Shown piece by piece: positions 35,115 through 46,333 of a stretch of 64,000 bases of DNA. Within the stretch, counting starts at the first letter, position 1, and the number at the start of each line of letters is the position of its first letter. Made by a program: the position numbers and the translations under genes. The stretch comes from Bombardia bombarda (lineage: Eukaryota; Ascomycota; Sordariomycetes; Sordariales; Lasiosphaeriaceae), in the NCBI GenBank assembly GCA_030512295.1, contig JAULSR010000007.1, forward strand, positions 248,001 to 312,000, read 5' to 3'. The notes below the pieces were generated by a model. The model searched no databases. It was not told where the DNA came from and saw only the letters and a list, made by a program, of their open reading frames with translations.

Positions 35115-36708
35115 TCCGGCTGCGGCGGAGCTGGCTGTGGCGGCGGCGGCGGCGGCGGCGGCGGGAGAAGTGATTGATCAGATCAGAACAAGTGGTAGCA
35201 CAGAGCCATGTCGGCATAATAACACTACTATTGCAATGTCGTATGCGCAAACTGTCACGTCATCGCCGCAAGTCGATGGAATAGCATCGCTTGCTAATAA
35301 CAACATGCATGCATGGATCTGGCGGGTGTCATGGTTCAGCATCACTGTTGGTCTGGTACCGTAATAATGTTTGAAGTGTTATGTGCACCCATGGGGTTTT
35401 GTTGGTAATGTTGTAATTATGTAGTGCACGTGGTTGATGATGGGGGCCAAAAATCCAAGTCCGAAGGTATGAGACAGACAGACAGGCCAGACGATAATAA
35501 TGCTGGTTTGCAACATGGTTGTGCATCTGAGTGAGGATCTGAGTGAGGATCTGAGTGAGGATGTCTCGGCTCCGCCTCTGGTCTGCATCCAATTGCTATG
35601 TCCGCCATGGCCGAGAGACATAACGGGGGACCGGAACACGGAGACATGAATGGAATTCGCGCCTGTCCGCCAGTGAAGGTAGCTCTCAGTAAGTACCGTG
35701 TATTTCTTTACTAACAAAAAGATTTTTTTTCTTGCCTTGATGTTGACGCGAGGAAACGTACCATTGCCTCCTCTACAAAAGGTACGAATGCGGCTGGCTG
35801 GCTGGCTGGCGTGGCAATGCACTGCACTTCACTGCTGCACTCCGGGTATTGGGTTCAGCCCCATGCCATCAAAACATATGTTTCACTGGCAGGGCTGGCG
35901 TGCGTGGAGACTGAACCACATCAGCAACTTACATGTACTCCGCCCACAATGTCTTTGTTCAGAGCATGGGCCCATACACCGGGATCCCAACCTGATGATG
36001 CATCATCCCTCCTTTTCCCCAGAAAACAGATCGAACCTCTGTTACCGATACAACATCAACTTCTGGGACCGCGGAAGGTGGCAACCGTAACGTCTACCAA
36101 TCGGCGCGTACCGAGTGCAGATGGACAACACTGAGGCCCCCCTGCGTGGACGCGGCGTAAACTCCCCATCTCTGGTACCCGAGTAGTCTACAGCGCGTGC
36201 GAGCTCCGGAATCCCCCTATGGCATAGGGCTATACTTACTGAGGCTAAGACACGACGGTAACGGACGGGCGGCCTGGAAGCAAGGTAAGCTCGGTGACCG
36301 CTCGGGTCAATCCGACCAAGTTACCTATCTATCAGTTGATAACATTCTCATCGTCACTGTTTGGTGTTTGTGTAGGGTAGGTGTCCAATTAAAGCTATCA
36401 TGTCGCGTGATAAACCCAAAAGCGTCAGACGGAATCCTCCTCATTGGCAACCCATCAAGTGCAGAATATCTGATATCCAGTCGGAGCCTTTCCCCACCTA
36501 GCATCAACTAACCTCCCAATTCAACATGCTGTGACACTCACAATCGCGTGCGTTGGAAAATTAAAAGGGCTACGGACCGTGTGACATGATGCACTGGTGC
36601 TGGCAAATCAAAGGGGCTAGAATGAATGGCTAGAGTGACGGTGTCTCGGAGCAGCAACGCCTCGATAACCAGGCAGATGGGTAGTGGGTGCTGGCCAAGA
36701 TGAAAGAA

Positions 36709-36887
36709 ATCAGAGTGAAATTAAAAATCAGAGTGAAATTAAAAATCAGAGTGAAATTAAAAATCAGAGTGAAATTAAAAATCAGAGTGAAATTAAAAAT
36801 CAGAGTGAAATTAAAAATCAGAGTGAAATTAAAAATCAGAGTGAAATTAAAAATCAGAGTGAAATTAAAAATCAGAGTGAAATTAAG
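36709..36887. repeat. 18-bp minisatellite, about 10 near-perfect copies
   Basis: The unit ATCAGAGTGAAATTAAAA is repeated with virtually no change. As 18 is a multiple of three, it is open in several frames on both strands, producing apparent coding (IRVKLK, FNFTLI) that I do not accept as a gene. Confidence 0.95.
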
Positions 36888-37290
36888 GTAGGACACACGC
36901 CGCCCTCGGTACGACCACTTGGGCAACCAGGCCCCATAGAAAGGCTGATAGAAGCCGTCTTAGATAGAGAACGGCCAGGAAAGAGATTGGTACATGTACG
37001 TCAATGAAAGAGGTAAACGCCTTACCTGCACTAGCTGCACTCCGGCACGCCCTCGGAAATGAACTAGAGAATGGACGCATATAGACGTGGTACAGTACGG
37101 AGTAAATACTCTCGGTGCTTAGAGACATACCCAGGCACACAAGTTTTTCTTTCCACGCGAATGGTAGACAAGCGCAAATGGTCTTTATCCAGGCCATCAC
37201 AGACAGAGAGCTCGAAGGGAGTAATCAAACTTAGTTCTACTTTTCAATGGCTTTTCGGACTGAACGTGTGGCGAGGCAATTTTAAGCTTA

Positions 37291-37414
37291 TTCGTTTTTT
37301 CTTTTCGTTTTTTTCTTTTCGTTTTTTCTTTTCGTTTTTTTCTTTTCGTTTTTTCTTTTCGTTTTTTCTTTTCTTTTCTTTTTTTCTTTTCTTTTTTTCT
37401 TTTCTTTTTTTTTC
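37291..37414. repeat. T-rich TTTTCG/TTTTC tract
   Basis: About 125 bases of T runs interrupted by CTTTTCG and CTTTTC, similar in make-up to the tract in the permease intron. Confidence 0.9.
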
Positions 37415-37953
37415 TCGTGTGGGCGTTGACGTTTCGGCTGCCTGACCATGGCGGCTGGGATCCTATTTTAGCCTATAATCTAGAACAACGTTGAATCGCA
37501 TTTGGCGTCGATATGAGAAAAGGTACCCGTCAATGGCGCCAGTATTCTAATGCCTGGCGCAAGAGGTGGGTGTCTGGGTATCTACCTAGGTACCGACGCC
37601 AACCGGAACTACTTGCTCAGGTACCTGATGAATGGGACGGAAAGAAAAAGTCCCACGTAAGCAATCGGACTGGAAGCTGAGGGCGCTTGTGGCGGTCTGG
37701 CGGACTGGCGGACTTGCCCGCCATCTTGTGCTACCTACCCATTCCACCAAAATTTCCCCATGTGGCTTAGAGGGGTAGCTCGCCGGCGCGGCAGCGACAT
37801 GCACTGCCATATCACACCCGACCATTTTATAGGATATTCGGCACGAAAATACGGTCTTGGTAAAGTTTCATTTGTAATAGCCATCGCGCTCTGAAAGATA
37901 TACGTGAGTAAGACCAATGTTTATGGGCATCGACCTGCCTGGGTTACATTTCA

Positions 37954-38025
37954 GTTTTCATTGCCGTTTTCATTGCCGTTTTCATTGCCGTTTTCATTGC
38001 CGTTTTCATTGCCGTTTTCATTGCC
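37954..38025. repeat. 12-bp tandem repeat, 6 perfect copies
   Basis: The unit GTTTTCATTGCC is repeated six times without change. Confidence 0.95.
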
Positions 38026-38697
38026 CATTTCAGAGGGACACGGTGACGGGCTATACATAGGTCTTGATGACGAGATACGATCAAGGGAGTGGACCGACTT
38101 GGTCGTTGGAAACCCAGAATCGTGTCTTATTCGACGGTACACTTGTATCCTCCTGGTCCCTAATTTTTCCATCCATGTAGATGGGCGGCAAAGCCGACAG
38201 CTACAGACCTCCGTTATGCTCCCCCCGTCCGTTTATGTCCGCGGCTTGCTCCCCGACCTCCATCAGCTCTGTGTCACCAACACCCCCTCCCCTCTCTCTC
38301 CCCTGTCCTCCGAAGCCAATGCGCTCGTTCCAGAAAATTCCATCTGTGGCGTCAGGACCCTGCGGCATGGGTGAGCTATTGTGCTACCCATAGCAGCCGC
38401 ATAGGGCTTTGATGGTGGGTGTCGTACATGCAGGCACCGGTTCTGGAGAGGCCGGGTGCGTCTCAACAATGACATGTAAGATAGACACTGACAAGTCTGC
38501 TAGTCACTTTGCTACCTAGCCAGCCACTGCGAGCATCACTGCAAACAACCATGGCCGCTCCACGGCTCCAGACTCGTCGTCTAAGGCGCAGGCTGATGAA
38601 TTTCGTCACTGTGGCTAAACGTACAGACAACTCGCTTGTGTTCAACGCTTGAGCAGCTCCATATCAATGTTTGTATGGTATCCTTATTTCCCCAGGT

Positions 38698-38704
38698 TAT
38701 ATAA
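38698..38704 (+). promoter_or_regulatory. TATA box candidate of NRPS-like gene 2
   Basis: TATATAA lies 318 bp before the ATG, the best match in the upstream kilobase. A 15-C run (38994-39008) lies 8 bp before the ATG. Confidence 0.35.
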
Positions 38705-39015
38705 GTCTCGTGTCCCACGTATCGAGGTCTATTCGTCTTTGATGTTCATCAAGTTCACTCGGCAGTCAAGTCTAGACACATATATCATCACCATCACATC
38801 GCAAGTCGGAACATCTTCTGAACTTTTCATCAACAGTTCACAAGACTCTCCTTCCAAGTCAAGCTTGATATCCAACGCATCACTGACTGGACTTATCTGA
38901 CTGCCGAGACTTGAGGACATCACTCACTTCGTCGTCTCCCTAACCCTTTTCCTTCTCTTGGTTCTTTTCCAGTCTGAATCCACAACCGCCACGCCCCCCC
39001 CCCCCCCCAGCAATC

Positions 39016-42000
39016 ATGTCTCATCTTACACCCGAATATCTCCAGCACCTGTACAAGACGTACGGTGATCTAAAGGTGCTGGACGATGTCATCCGCCATC
39101 GAGCTGCAGACGAGCCCGCCGTGCCGATTTTGGGCTACCCGCGGGGAGACACAGTTGACGACTATGAGCACTTTACCGGCAAGCAGTTGGATGGCTTCGT
39201 AGATGCTGCCGTCAAGCGATTTCTCTCTATGGGATTCCGACCTGTTTGTCCCCCTATTACCCCTTTTCACACCATTCCTCTTTTATGAAAAAAAAAAATC
39301 GGATCGTCTAACATGAATACAAACAAACCAACAGGACACCCGAGAGACAGTAGCTCTTTTGGCCCCATCCAACGTCGACTTTGTCGTGTCGTTGTTTGCC
39401 CTCAGCCGTCTGGGCTACACCGTCCTCACTCTGTCGCTGCGCATTGCCCCTGTGGCCATCCTCAACCTGCTCAAGCAGACTGAGTGCTACACCATTGTGC
39501 ATGGCCACGCATCGGCCATCGAGGCATCCGTCAAGGCGGTTACTCAGCAGTGGCCACTCACATCGGCATGGATTCCCACCCGACAGTTCTATGACCTCGA
39601 GGAGCCGTCGAGCGAGCCACGCTTTGTGCGCGAGTTCAACCGCGACGCCGAGAATGCGCTCCCGGCCATCATCATGCACTCGTCCGGCTCGACGGGGCTG
39701 CCCAAGCCCGTCAGTCTCTCGCACAAGGCCCTCCTGACCCACGCGGTGACGGGGCTTGGCATGCACAACTTTGCGGCCCTGCCGCTGTTCCATGCCTACG
39801 GAGTATCGACGACGCTCCAGGCCATGTACATGGCCAAGACGGCCAACCTGTACAACACGGCGCTGCCCCTGACGGCCGACAACCTCATCGCGGCAGTGGA
39901 GGCAGTCAGGCCAGAAGTGGTCCACACCGTCCCGTATGCGCTGGGCCTCCTGGCCGAGCAGCAGCGCGGTGTCGAGTGTCTGAAGGCGTGCAAGTACGTG
40001 ACGGCGGCCAGCTCGCGGACTCCTGACGAGCTGGGGGACCGTCTCGTCAGCGAGGGCGTCAACTTTGCCGTGGTCTTTGGCACGTAAGTCATTATTACCT
40101 ACCCTATCTTCTAGGTACAACCACCGCTGGGGGGGGGGGGGGGGGCAAAACAAACAAACAAACAAAAGGGAAAGCTGCTGACACACTCATCATCATCATC
40201 AGAACCGAGGCCGGACTTCTTGGCGATACGATGCGTCGGGAAAAGGGCGACGACTCGTGGAACTACGTGCGCATCTATGCCCATCTGCGCAAGCATCTGT
40301 ACATGGACCCCATCGGCGAGAACCAGTTCGAGGCCGTCTACCTCAAGGGCCATCCCGGCCTGATGGCGGCCAACTCGGACGACCCCAAGCCCGGCTCGTG
40401 GCGCTCCAAGGACGTCTTCGAGCCCCACCCCACCGTCCCCAACGCGTGGAAGTATCTCACGCGCCTCGACGACCGCGTCACGCTCAGCAACGGCGAGAAG
40501 GTTCTGCCTCTGCCCATCGAGGGCCGTCTGCGCGAGGACCTTCTCATCCGCGAGGCCTGCGTCTTTGGTGTTGACCGCTCCATTCCCGGTGTGCTCGTCT
40601 TCCGGGCCGAAGCAGGCGACCACCTCTCGGAGGAGGCGTATCTCGACGCCATCTGGCCAGCTGTTGTGGATGCCAACTCGCGCGCCGAGGCCTTCTCGCA
40701 GATCACACGCGAGATGATTGCGCCCATCCCGTCCGGCATTGAGCACCCCCACACGGACAAGGGCAGCATCATCCGCGCCCAGATCTACGTCAAGTTTGCC
40801 GGCAAGATCGACGAGACATACGCCAGACTGGAAGATGGTGGTGGTGGCAAGGCAGGAGAGGGACGGAGGCTGGACCCTGCGGCGATGCGGGCCTTCATCA
40901 TGGACACGTTCAGAGACACCATGGGAGTGACGCTGCCGTCTGCTGACACCGACTTCTTCACCGCCGGGGTGGACAGCCTCAAGGCCATCCAGATGCGGCG
41001 CATCCTGCAGAAGACGCTGGAGCTGAACGGCAGCAAGCTGACAGCCAACGTGGTCTACGAATGCCGCAACGCCCGCGAGCTGGCCGCCCACCTGCACGCC
41101 CTGGGCGAGGGCAGCGGCAGTCTGACCGACGAGGGCCCCGCGCAGATAGCGCAGCTCATCAGCAAGTACTCCTCCTCCTCCTCCTCCTCCTCCTCCTCCT
41201 CCTCCTCCTTCGGCGAGACCGTCCTCCTCACAGGCGCCAACGGCTCCATGGGCATCCACACCCTGGCCCGCCTCGCCTCCCAGGACGACGTCAGACGCGT
41301 CTACTGCCTGATCCGAGGCCCCAACCCGTCCCAGCGCATCGACGACGCCCTGCGCGAGCGTGGCTTGCATCTCCATCTCACCCCCGGAGCCAAGGCCAAG
41401 ATCGTCGCCCACGCCGCCGACCTCAGCCGTCCCGACCTCGGCCTGGGCGAGGCCGTGATGGAGGAGCTGCAGCTGAGCGTGTCGCTGATCGTGCACGTCG
41501 CCTGGCCCGTCAACTTCAACATCCACCTGCAGAGCTTCGAGCCGCACCTGGCCGGCCTGCACAACCTGCTGCAGCTGTCCATGTCGGTGCGCCGGCCGCG
41601 GCCCGCCGTCCTGCTCTTTGCCTCCTCCGTCTCCACGGCGTTCAACACCCCCGGGCCCGCCACCATCCCCGACGGGCCCATCACCGACTTCCTGCACGCC
41701 GCCAAGATGGGCTATGCCCAGAGCAAGCTGGTGGGCGAGCACATGGTCCTCAACGCCGCCCGCGCCGGGGCGCGCAGCTACGTGCTGCGCACCGGCCAGG
41801 TCGTGGGCGACGCCGAGATGGGCGGCTGGAACGAGGGCGAGTTCGTCCCGCGCATGGTGCGGTCGGCCCTGACCCTCAAGGTCCTGCCCGACCTCGGGGA
41901 GCGCTGCTCCTGGCTGCCTGTCGACGCCATGGCCACCTCGATTCTCGAGCTGTCGCGCACGCTCTCGCAGGCCCCCAACCCCCGCGACGTCAACGTGGCC

Positions 42001-42357
42001 AGCCCGCCTGTGTTCTATAATGTGCTGAACCCTCACACCTTTGCCTGGGCCGATCTGTTGGCCGAGCTGGCTGCGGCCGGTCTTGAGTTTGGCGTTGTGT
42101 CTCCCGACGAGTGGCTGCGCCGTCTGCAGGAGAGTGCCGCGGTTGATGGGGCCGAGAAGAGCAACCCGGCTGTCACTCTTATTGACTATTTCGAGGAGCA
42201 GTACGGGGCTGCTGGAAGCCCGGCTGCCCGCGGCATTGACTTTGACACCACCGCCATCCAGCGGGACAGCGCGACCATGCGCACCCCGCCGAGGATCATT
42301 GAGGATGGCTATGTGAGGAAGTTTCTGGACTACTGGTCGCAGAAGTGGGTTAAATAG
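39016..42357 (+). CDS. NRPS-like adenylation-thiolation-reductase enzyme (2)
   Basis: Same reaction type as the enzyme at 27.4-31.1 kb: acid activation, carrier loading and NADPH-dependent release as aldehyde. Exons are 39016-39243, 39335-40083 and 40203-42357, giving 1043 aa. Motifs: A3 HSSGSTGLPKP (about residue 192), VFGTTEAGLLGD, RLDDRVTLSNGEKV, carrier site DFFTAGVDSLK with Ser about 584, reductase LLTGANGSMG (about 671), and Y830-x3-K834 in GYAQSK. A run of 13 serines from (TCC)n (about 649-661) forms the linker between carrier and reductase domains. Intron number and sequence differ clearly from enzyme 1, so this is not a recent duplicate. Substrate unknown. Confidence 0.9.
40129..40145. 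repeat. 17-G run within intron 2 of NRPS-like gene 2
   Basis: Homopolymer inside the intron 40084-40202. Confidence 0.95.
41169..41208 (+). repeat. (TCC)n coding microsatellite, poly-Ser linker
   Basis: About 13 in-frame TCC codons between the thiolation and reductase domains. Confidence 0.9.
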
Positions 42358-42904
42358 ACGGGGCATCTGAGATCTGACACAAAGGATGAGGGGAAAGTAG
42401 GATGATTTATGACATTTTCCCAGTCTTTCTTTTCTTATTATACTTACTGTCTTGGTTGGGTTGGAGTCCTTGCTTTTTCTAGGTTCTCTTCAAACTATAG
42501 ACTCCAGATTTTCATACTTCTCCATGTCCTGAATGCCGATCGGTCGGCTTCATTGCCTTTGAATAGAGTTAGACAGAGCAGCCTCCGTGCACAGATAGAA
42601 TCAGCATTCAATTTTTGGTTATGTCTATAGACTGTTGAGAATTATCAGCGCTCCTAACCTAATATGCCAGAGTGATAGTATCCGATACTGGGATTTTCTG
42701 TCATATTACCTCATCCTTTTTTCTTAAAACCTGGGTCGTATGCACCCGCGGGACAACAGAATCAACCTCACTGGATAAGCGTTTCGTCTGGATATGATCC
42801 CATCGTTTTGATTCCTCAAGTGGGCGCCAATAACCCGACTACTGCCTGCAACACGACAACCACCTCCAACGACAAATTCCAACCGAATCTAGAGCCCGTT
42901 CCTG
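42358..42904. other. intergenic between convergent genes
   Basis: 3' regions of NRPS-like gene 2 and the APH-type kinase. No gene seen. Confidence 0.6.
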
Positions 42905-44421
42905 CTACGTGTCCGAAGCCTGTGGAACTCCAAGCTCTTTCATACGACTCTCAGCCCATGCTCCCAAACGACCAAAAAAGGCTTCTGGGTCACGTCCGCG
43001 CCAGTCCCGCAGCGCAAACCACAGGTGGCGAAAGTCTCTTCCGGCCTGTATAACGGTCTCGTAACCCGGCGCGTGGTGATAGAGTTGCTGTGGAGGTCAA
43101 AGCGTCAGAGAGGCATCATTCATATAAATACAGGAGAACCAACATACCTGGAAATAGTGCCCAGACCATACCGCATATGTCTCGTGGTCAGCTTGAGTCG
43201 CATCCTCCGGTATTCGCGTAACGGCAGGCAGCCCGTTCTCGTCTACAATCAGATCCACAGGACCGGCAGCGACCAACGGGTCAGAGAGCAGCGCAGGGCA
43301 TATGCACCCCGTCTCCCAGTCGTACAGCGAGGTCACGAGGGGTTTACCGTGGTCCCCCGAGGTCGCGATGGTTGCGTTGTGGATGCCAAAGTCGCCATGC
43401 TCCAGAACAAGACGATAGAGGGAGTCAGGCGCCCCGGCAATCGCTGCAGTTTCCTGTGGCAGTATGTGCGGGATTGCGCGCAAGAGAGACTGTTTTGCCG
43501 CCAGAGCGATGGGTCCGACGATCCCTTCATCGTCTTCCCAGCCGATCATATCGCCTTCGTCCCGGATCGTCGCCTTGATCTTGCACTCCAGCACATGCAT
43601 CCAGAACTCACGCGTGGGAGCAACGGGCATAGACAACGAATCCGGCATGAATTCGAACACGCGCTTGAGAAGATGCTCGGCTGCAAAGTCCTGGGGAGGA
43701 TTGTAGCGGAACAATGCTGCACGGATGTGTGCCAGCTGGTCGAGGAGGAGGAGCTGATGTTTGCAGAGTATGGTTGTTAGCGCTTCTCCTGTCTGCTTCT
43801 TGGGGCAAAAAAAAAAAAAAAAAAAAGAAGAGTAACAGCTGCTGTACCTTGTTGTCCGAGTTGAGGTTCGTCCATATGTTTTTTCCACCTTCTGACCTTT
43901 CAAAAACGAACAGCCGACGGCCGCTGAGGTCTTGAGGTATCTCGAGGCCGGGTTGGGCGTACTGCACGGGCACGCGGGAATACAGCAGACGGGTGACTCG
44001 AATGTCTGGTTCCGAGCGGAGGAGGTTGTAGACAGCGGTCTCGAAGTGGGCCTCAGGAGCCTGCTTATGGATGGGGAACCCGTCAAACCCAGGCATGTTG
44101 ACGTCCCCACGGGCCAAACGAGCGATCATGTCGGGCCCATTGGAGCATCTAATGTGGAAACCCTTGGTTTGATAGTTAGTATATTAGATTCCACGTCGCG
44201 CAAGGGGGTGGGGAGGAGCTCACGTAATTGTTGGATCCGTGGTCGACAGCCGGAATGTCCAGAATCTGTACTTTCAGCTTCTCCTCAATCTCGCCGATGA
44301 GGAGCCTGACGTCCCAGGTGCCGTCAAAGGGGCTCCTGCCGCTGTGGACCAGGTTGAAAAGGTCCTTGCCGTCGTACGGCTCGCCGTTGGGCATCGTAGG
44401 CCATTCGTCTCTCCAGTGCAT
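42905..44421 (-). CDS. APH-type phosphotransferase (kinase-like) family protein
   Basis: Member of the fungal aminoglycoside/choline kinase-like family (PF01636), small-molecule kinases of mostly unknown substrate. Exons are 44421-44224, 44162-43848, 43753-43148 and 43087-42905, giving 433 aa. N-lobe: NNYGFHIRCSNGPDMIARLA, joined across intron 1. Catalytic block: LVLEHGDFGIHNATI, the HGDxxxxN Brenner motif. The metal-binding DWE is in SLYDWETGC. The short last exon, beginning QLYHHAPGYETV and ending VPQASDT, gives a normal charged C-terminus. Intron 2 holds a 20-base A/T run. Fungal genomes carry dozens of such genes and some lie in secondary-metabolite clusters. A role with the NRPS-like enzymes is only positional. 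Confidence 0.85.
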
Positions 44422-44947
44422 TGCGATGGGATGAGCAACAATACGAATGACTTTTTTTTAACAATGTATGTTGATGTGCGCGGGGAACAATAGCGGTGAG
44501 CAGTTTGCGCGGCGCGGGATAAGCCAACTGTAGACCTACAGTACTGAGGTGTACAGCATGTACCTACAACTGCGTTCAGCGGTATGCGCGCAGCAGACCT
44601 GGATCCACCTAGCCCTATGGTTACACAGGGCGGGGGAGTTCCCCGCCAGGGATCCAGGGTCATCTTCCTACCCGCACACAGCCGCCTTAGATAGCTTTGC
44701 CCTAGATTCTCCCGGGCACCTTCATCCATGACAGCCATTGAGCTCTCCAGTCCCACACCACACACAGCAAGGGAAATTTATGGAAGAATATAATTATGGA
44801 AAATCAGATCACAGCTAATCTGTTCAACTTTTATGCTTGTATTCGTGCTAACTTTGTGGCCAAATCCCCGTGCGATATGCCAACTAATTAAACCACCAAA
44901 CCCTGCATGTGATCATGCCTCAAGAAAAGGGGCATACCATCATCACC
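44422..44947. other. intergenic, nothing recognised
   Basis: Upstream region of the APH-type kinase gene and 3' region of the next minus-strand gene. Confidence 0.5.
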
Positions 44948-45742
44948 TTACGGCTTAGACGTATGTCTGTGTTGCTTGCTGCATTTCCCGTGCACTCTGA
45001 AGCCAGCCGATGTCTCATCAAAGGCAAAAGCGACAGGAATGTAGGCATCAGCTCTTTCATTCCCGTTGCTCGGTACCACAACACTTGCATTGCCAATCTT
45101 GAGCTCGCTCCAGTCTTCCTTCTCAAGTGTATCGATGCCAAAGAGACCATCGAAGCCTGCCATGGACAGAGCGCTGGCCACCTCCGCGGCAAAGCTTGGG
45201 TCGAGGAGCGGCAAATCCTCCCTGTTGGAAAGCAATGTCAGTAAGCGATTTGCTGGGTGGGCCACATAAGAAAGGTGAAGGAAATGACAACGATAAAAGG
45301 ATAAAAAGGGGGGGGGGGGGGGGGCGGGGGGCTTACGAGTCGGGCACAGCGGCGAACTCCATAGGAAGCATCTCAGAACCCATCCAAGTCGTTGGGACAA
45401 TCTTGTTGCCCACGGCTTGGATGTCTCGCATGTCCTGGCCGCTCATCAAGTGCGCCGTGCCATGAACTTTGACGACAGCCTCATCCTCGCTGACCTGGTG
45501 ATGGCGATGTGCGAGATACAATGTGAAGGCATTGTGCGCGCCATGTCGAATAAACACTTCACGCAGGCGGCCAATAACATCTTCAACACCTTCGGTCTGT
45601 GTAAATCCCCTTAGTCTGACTGCAACAATTGAGATTTCACCAGCTTTGTGTTTGCATAAGTATTAGAACGAACCTGGCGATGGGCATTTGCCTCCTCAAG
45701 GGAGGGGAGGTCGTTGTAACGGCTGAAGTCGACAAGTGCCAT
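44948..45742 (-). CDS. small conserved-looking protein of unknown function
   Basis: Three exons (45742-45674, 45596-45337, 45221-44948), 200 aa; no signal peptide or membrane segment. I do not recognise the family. Visible features are a histidine-rich stretch YLAHRHHQVSEDEAVVKVHG, a Trp/Met/Pro segment IVPTTWMGSEMLPMEF, an acidic middle with GLFGIDTLEKEDW, and a C-terminus FRVHGKCSKQHRH with Cys and His that could bind metal. The splice sites keep the frame and composition is coding-like, so the gene seems real. Intron 2 contains G17-C-G6. It lies head to tail with the kinase and the 2-oxoglutarate oxygenase on the same strand. Its function cannot be told from sequence. Confidence 0.7.
45308..45331. 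repeat. G17-C-G6 tract within intron 2 of the unknown gene
   Basis: Homopolymer directly inside the 5' end of the intron 45222-45336. Confidence 0.95.
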
Positions 45743-46333
45743 GGTAATGAGTCTGAAGCGTACCGCGCCTATCCTAGGTCACTCTTCTTTCTTCTTATGT
45801 GGGGCAATGTCGTCAAGGACGTTAGTAGTTGATTGCCGATGCTCTAAATTTCGACTGAAAGGGGCGACAGGACGACAACATATAGACGTCTACTTGTGCT
45901 ACGTCAATGCGGGGCGAAGCTCAGTGAATACCAGGGAAGGCTCCAGGCAGCAACACCGCCATTACCGCACTATGGCTGAGAGTAAAATGCACCCAGAGGC
46001 CAGGCAAGGTCAGTCGCGGCCTTGGCAGCCTCTCATGCAACGCATTGACATGCAACTTGGCCGAGCTCGTGATGCTGGGGACCAGTGCAAATTGCAGATC
46101 TCATGCGTTTATGGCCCAGGTTGGGCATTGTTTGTCAACATGGCAACGCATCGTGTAACTCACTTCAATTCACTTCAAGCCTATCAATGACCAACGGCTT
46201 ATCTCCCCCGCACCAAAAGGCCGTCTAACTGCCTCCTCATGTCCAAGGGTTGTGTTACCATCAACCACCCGTAGCCAAACAAAAGCCAAAGAAAAAGCCT
46301 CCTGCAGGCAGCGTGAGCGTCCGCCTGCTTTTC
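45743..46333. other. intergenic, nothing recognised
   Basis: Upstream region of the small unknown gene and 3' region of the oxygenase gene. Confidence 0.5.

Larger units (their letters stand above)
35115..39015. other. 3.9-kb region packed with minisatellites
   Basis: No gene recognised. Tandem repeats: CTGAGTGAGGAT x3 (35528-35563), an 18-bp unit x10 (36709-36887), a T-rich TTTTCG tract (37291-37414) and a 12-bp unit x6 (37954-38025). The last 320 bp carry a TATA box and 5' UTR of NRPS-like gene 2. Confidence 0.6.

Noticed and set aside
36630..36926. Apparent repeat protein (FNFTLI) on the minus strand and its plus-strand partners
   Set aside because: Produced by the 18-bp minisatellite being a multiple of three; open in several frames alike, with no start context or flanking coding sequence.
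40111..42366. Minus-strand 751-codon open frame
   Set aside because: Antisense shadow of the NRPS-like gene 2 exon. GC-rich third positions suppress stops; no motif is present.
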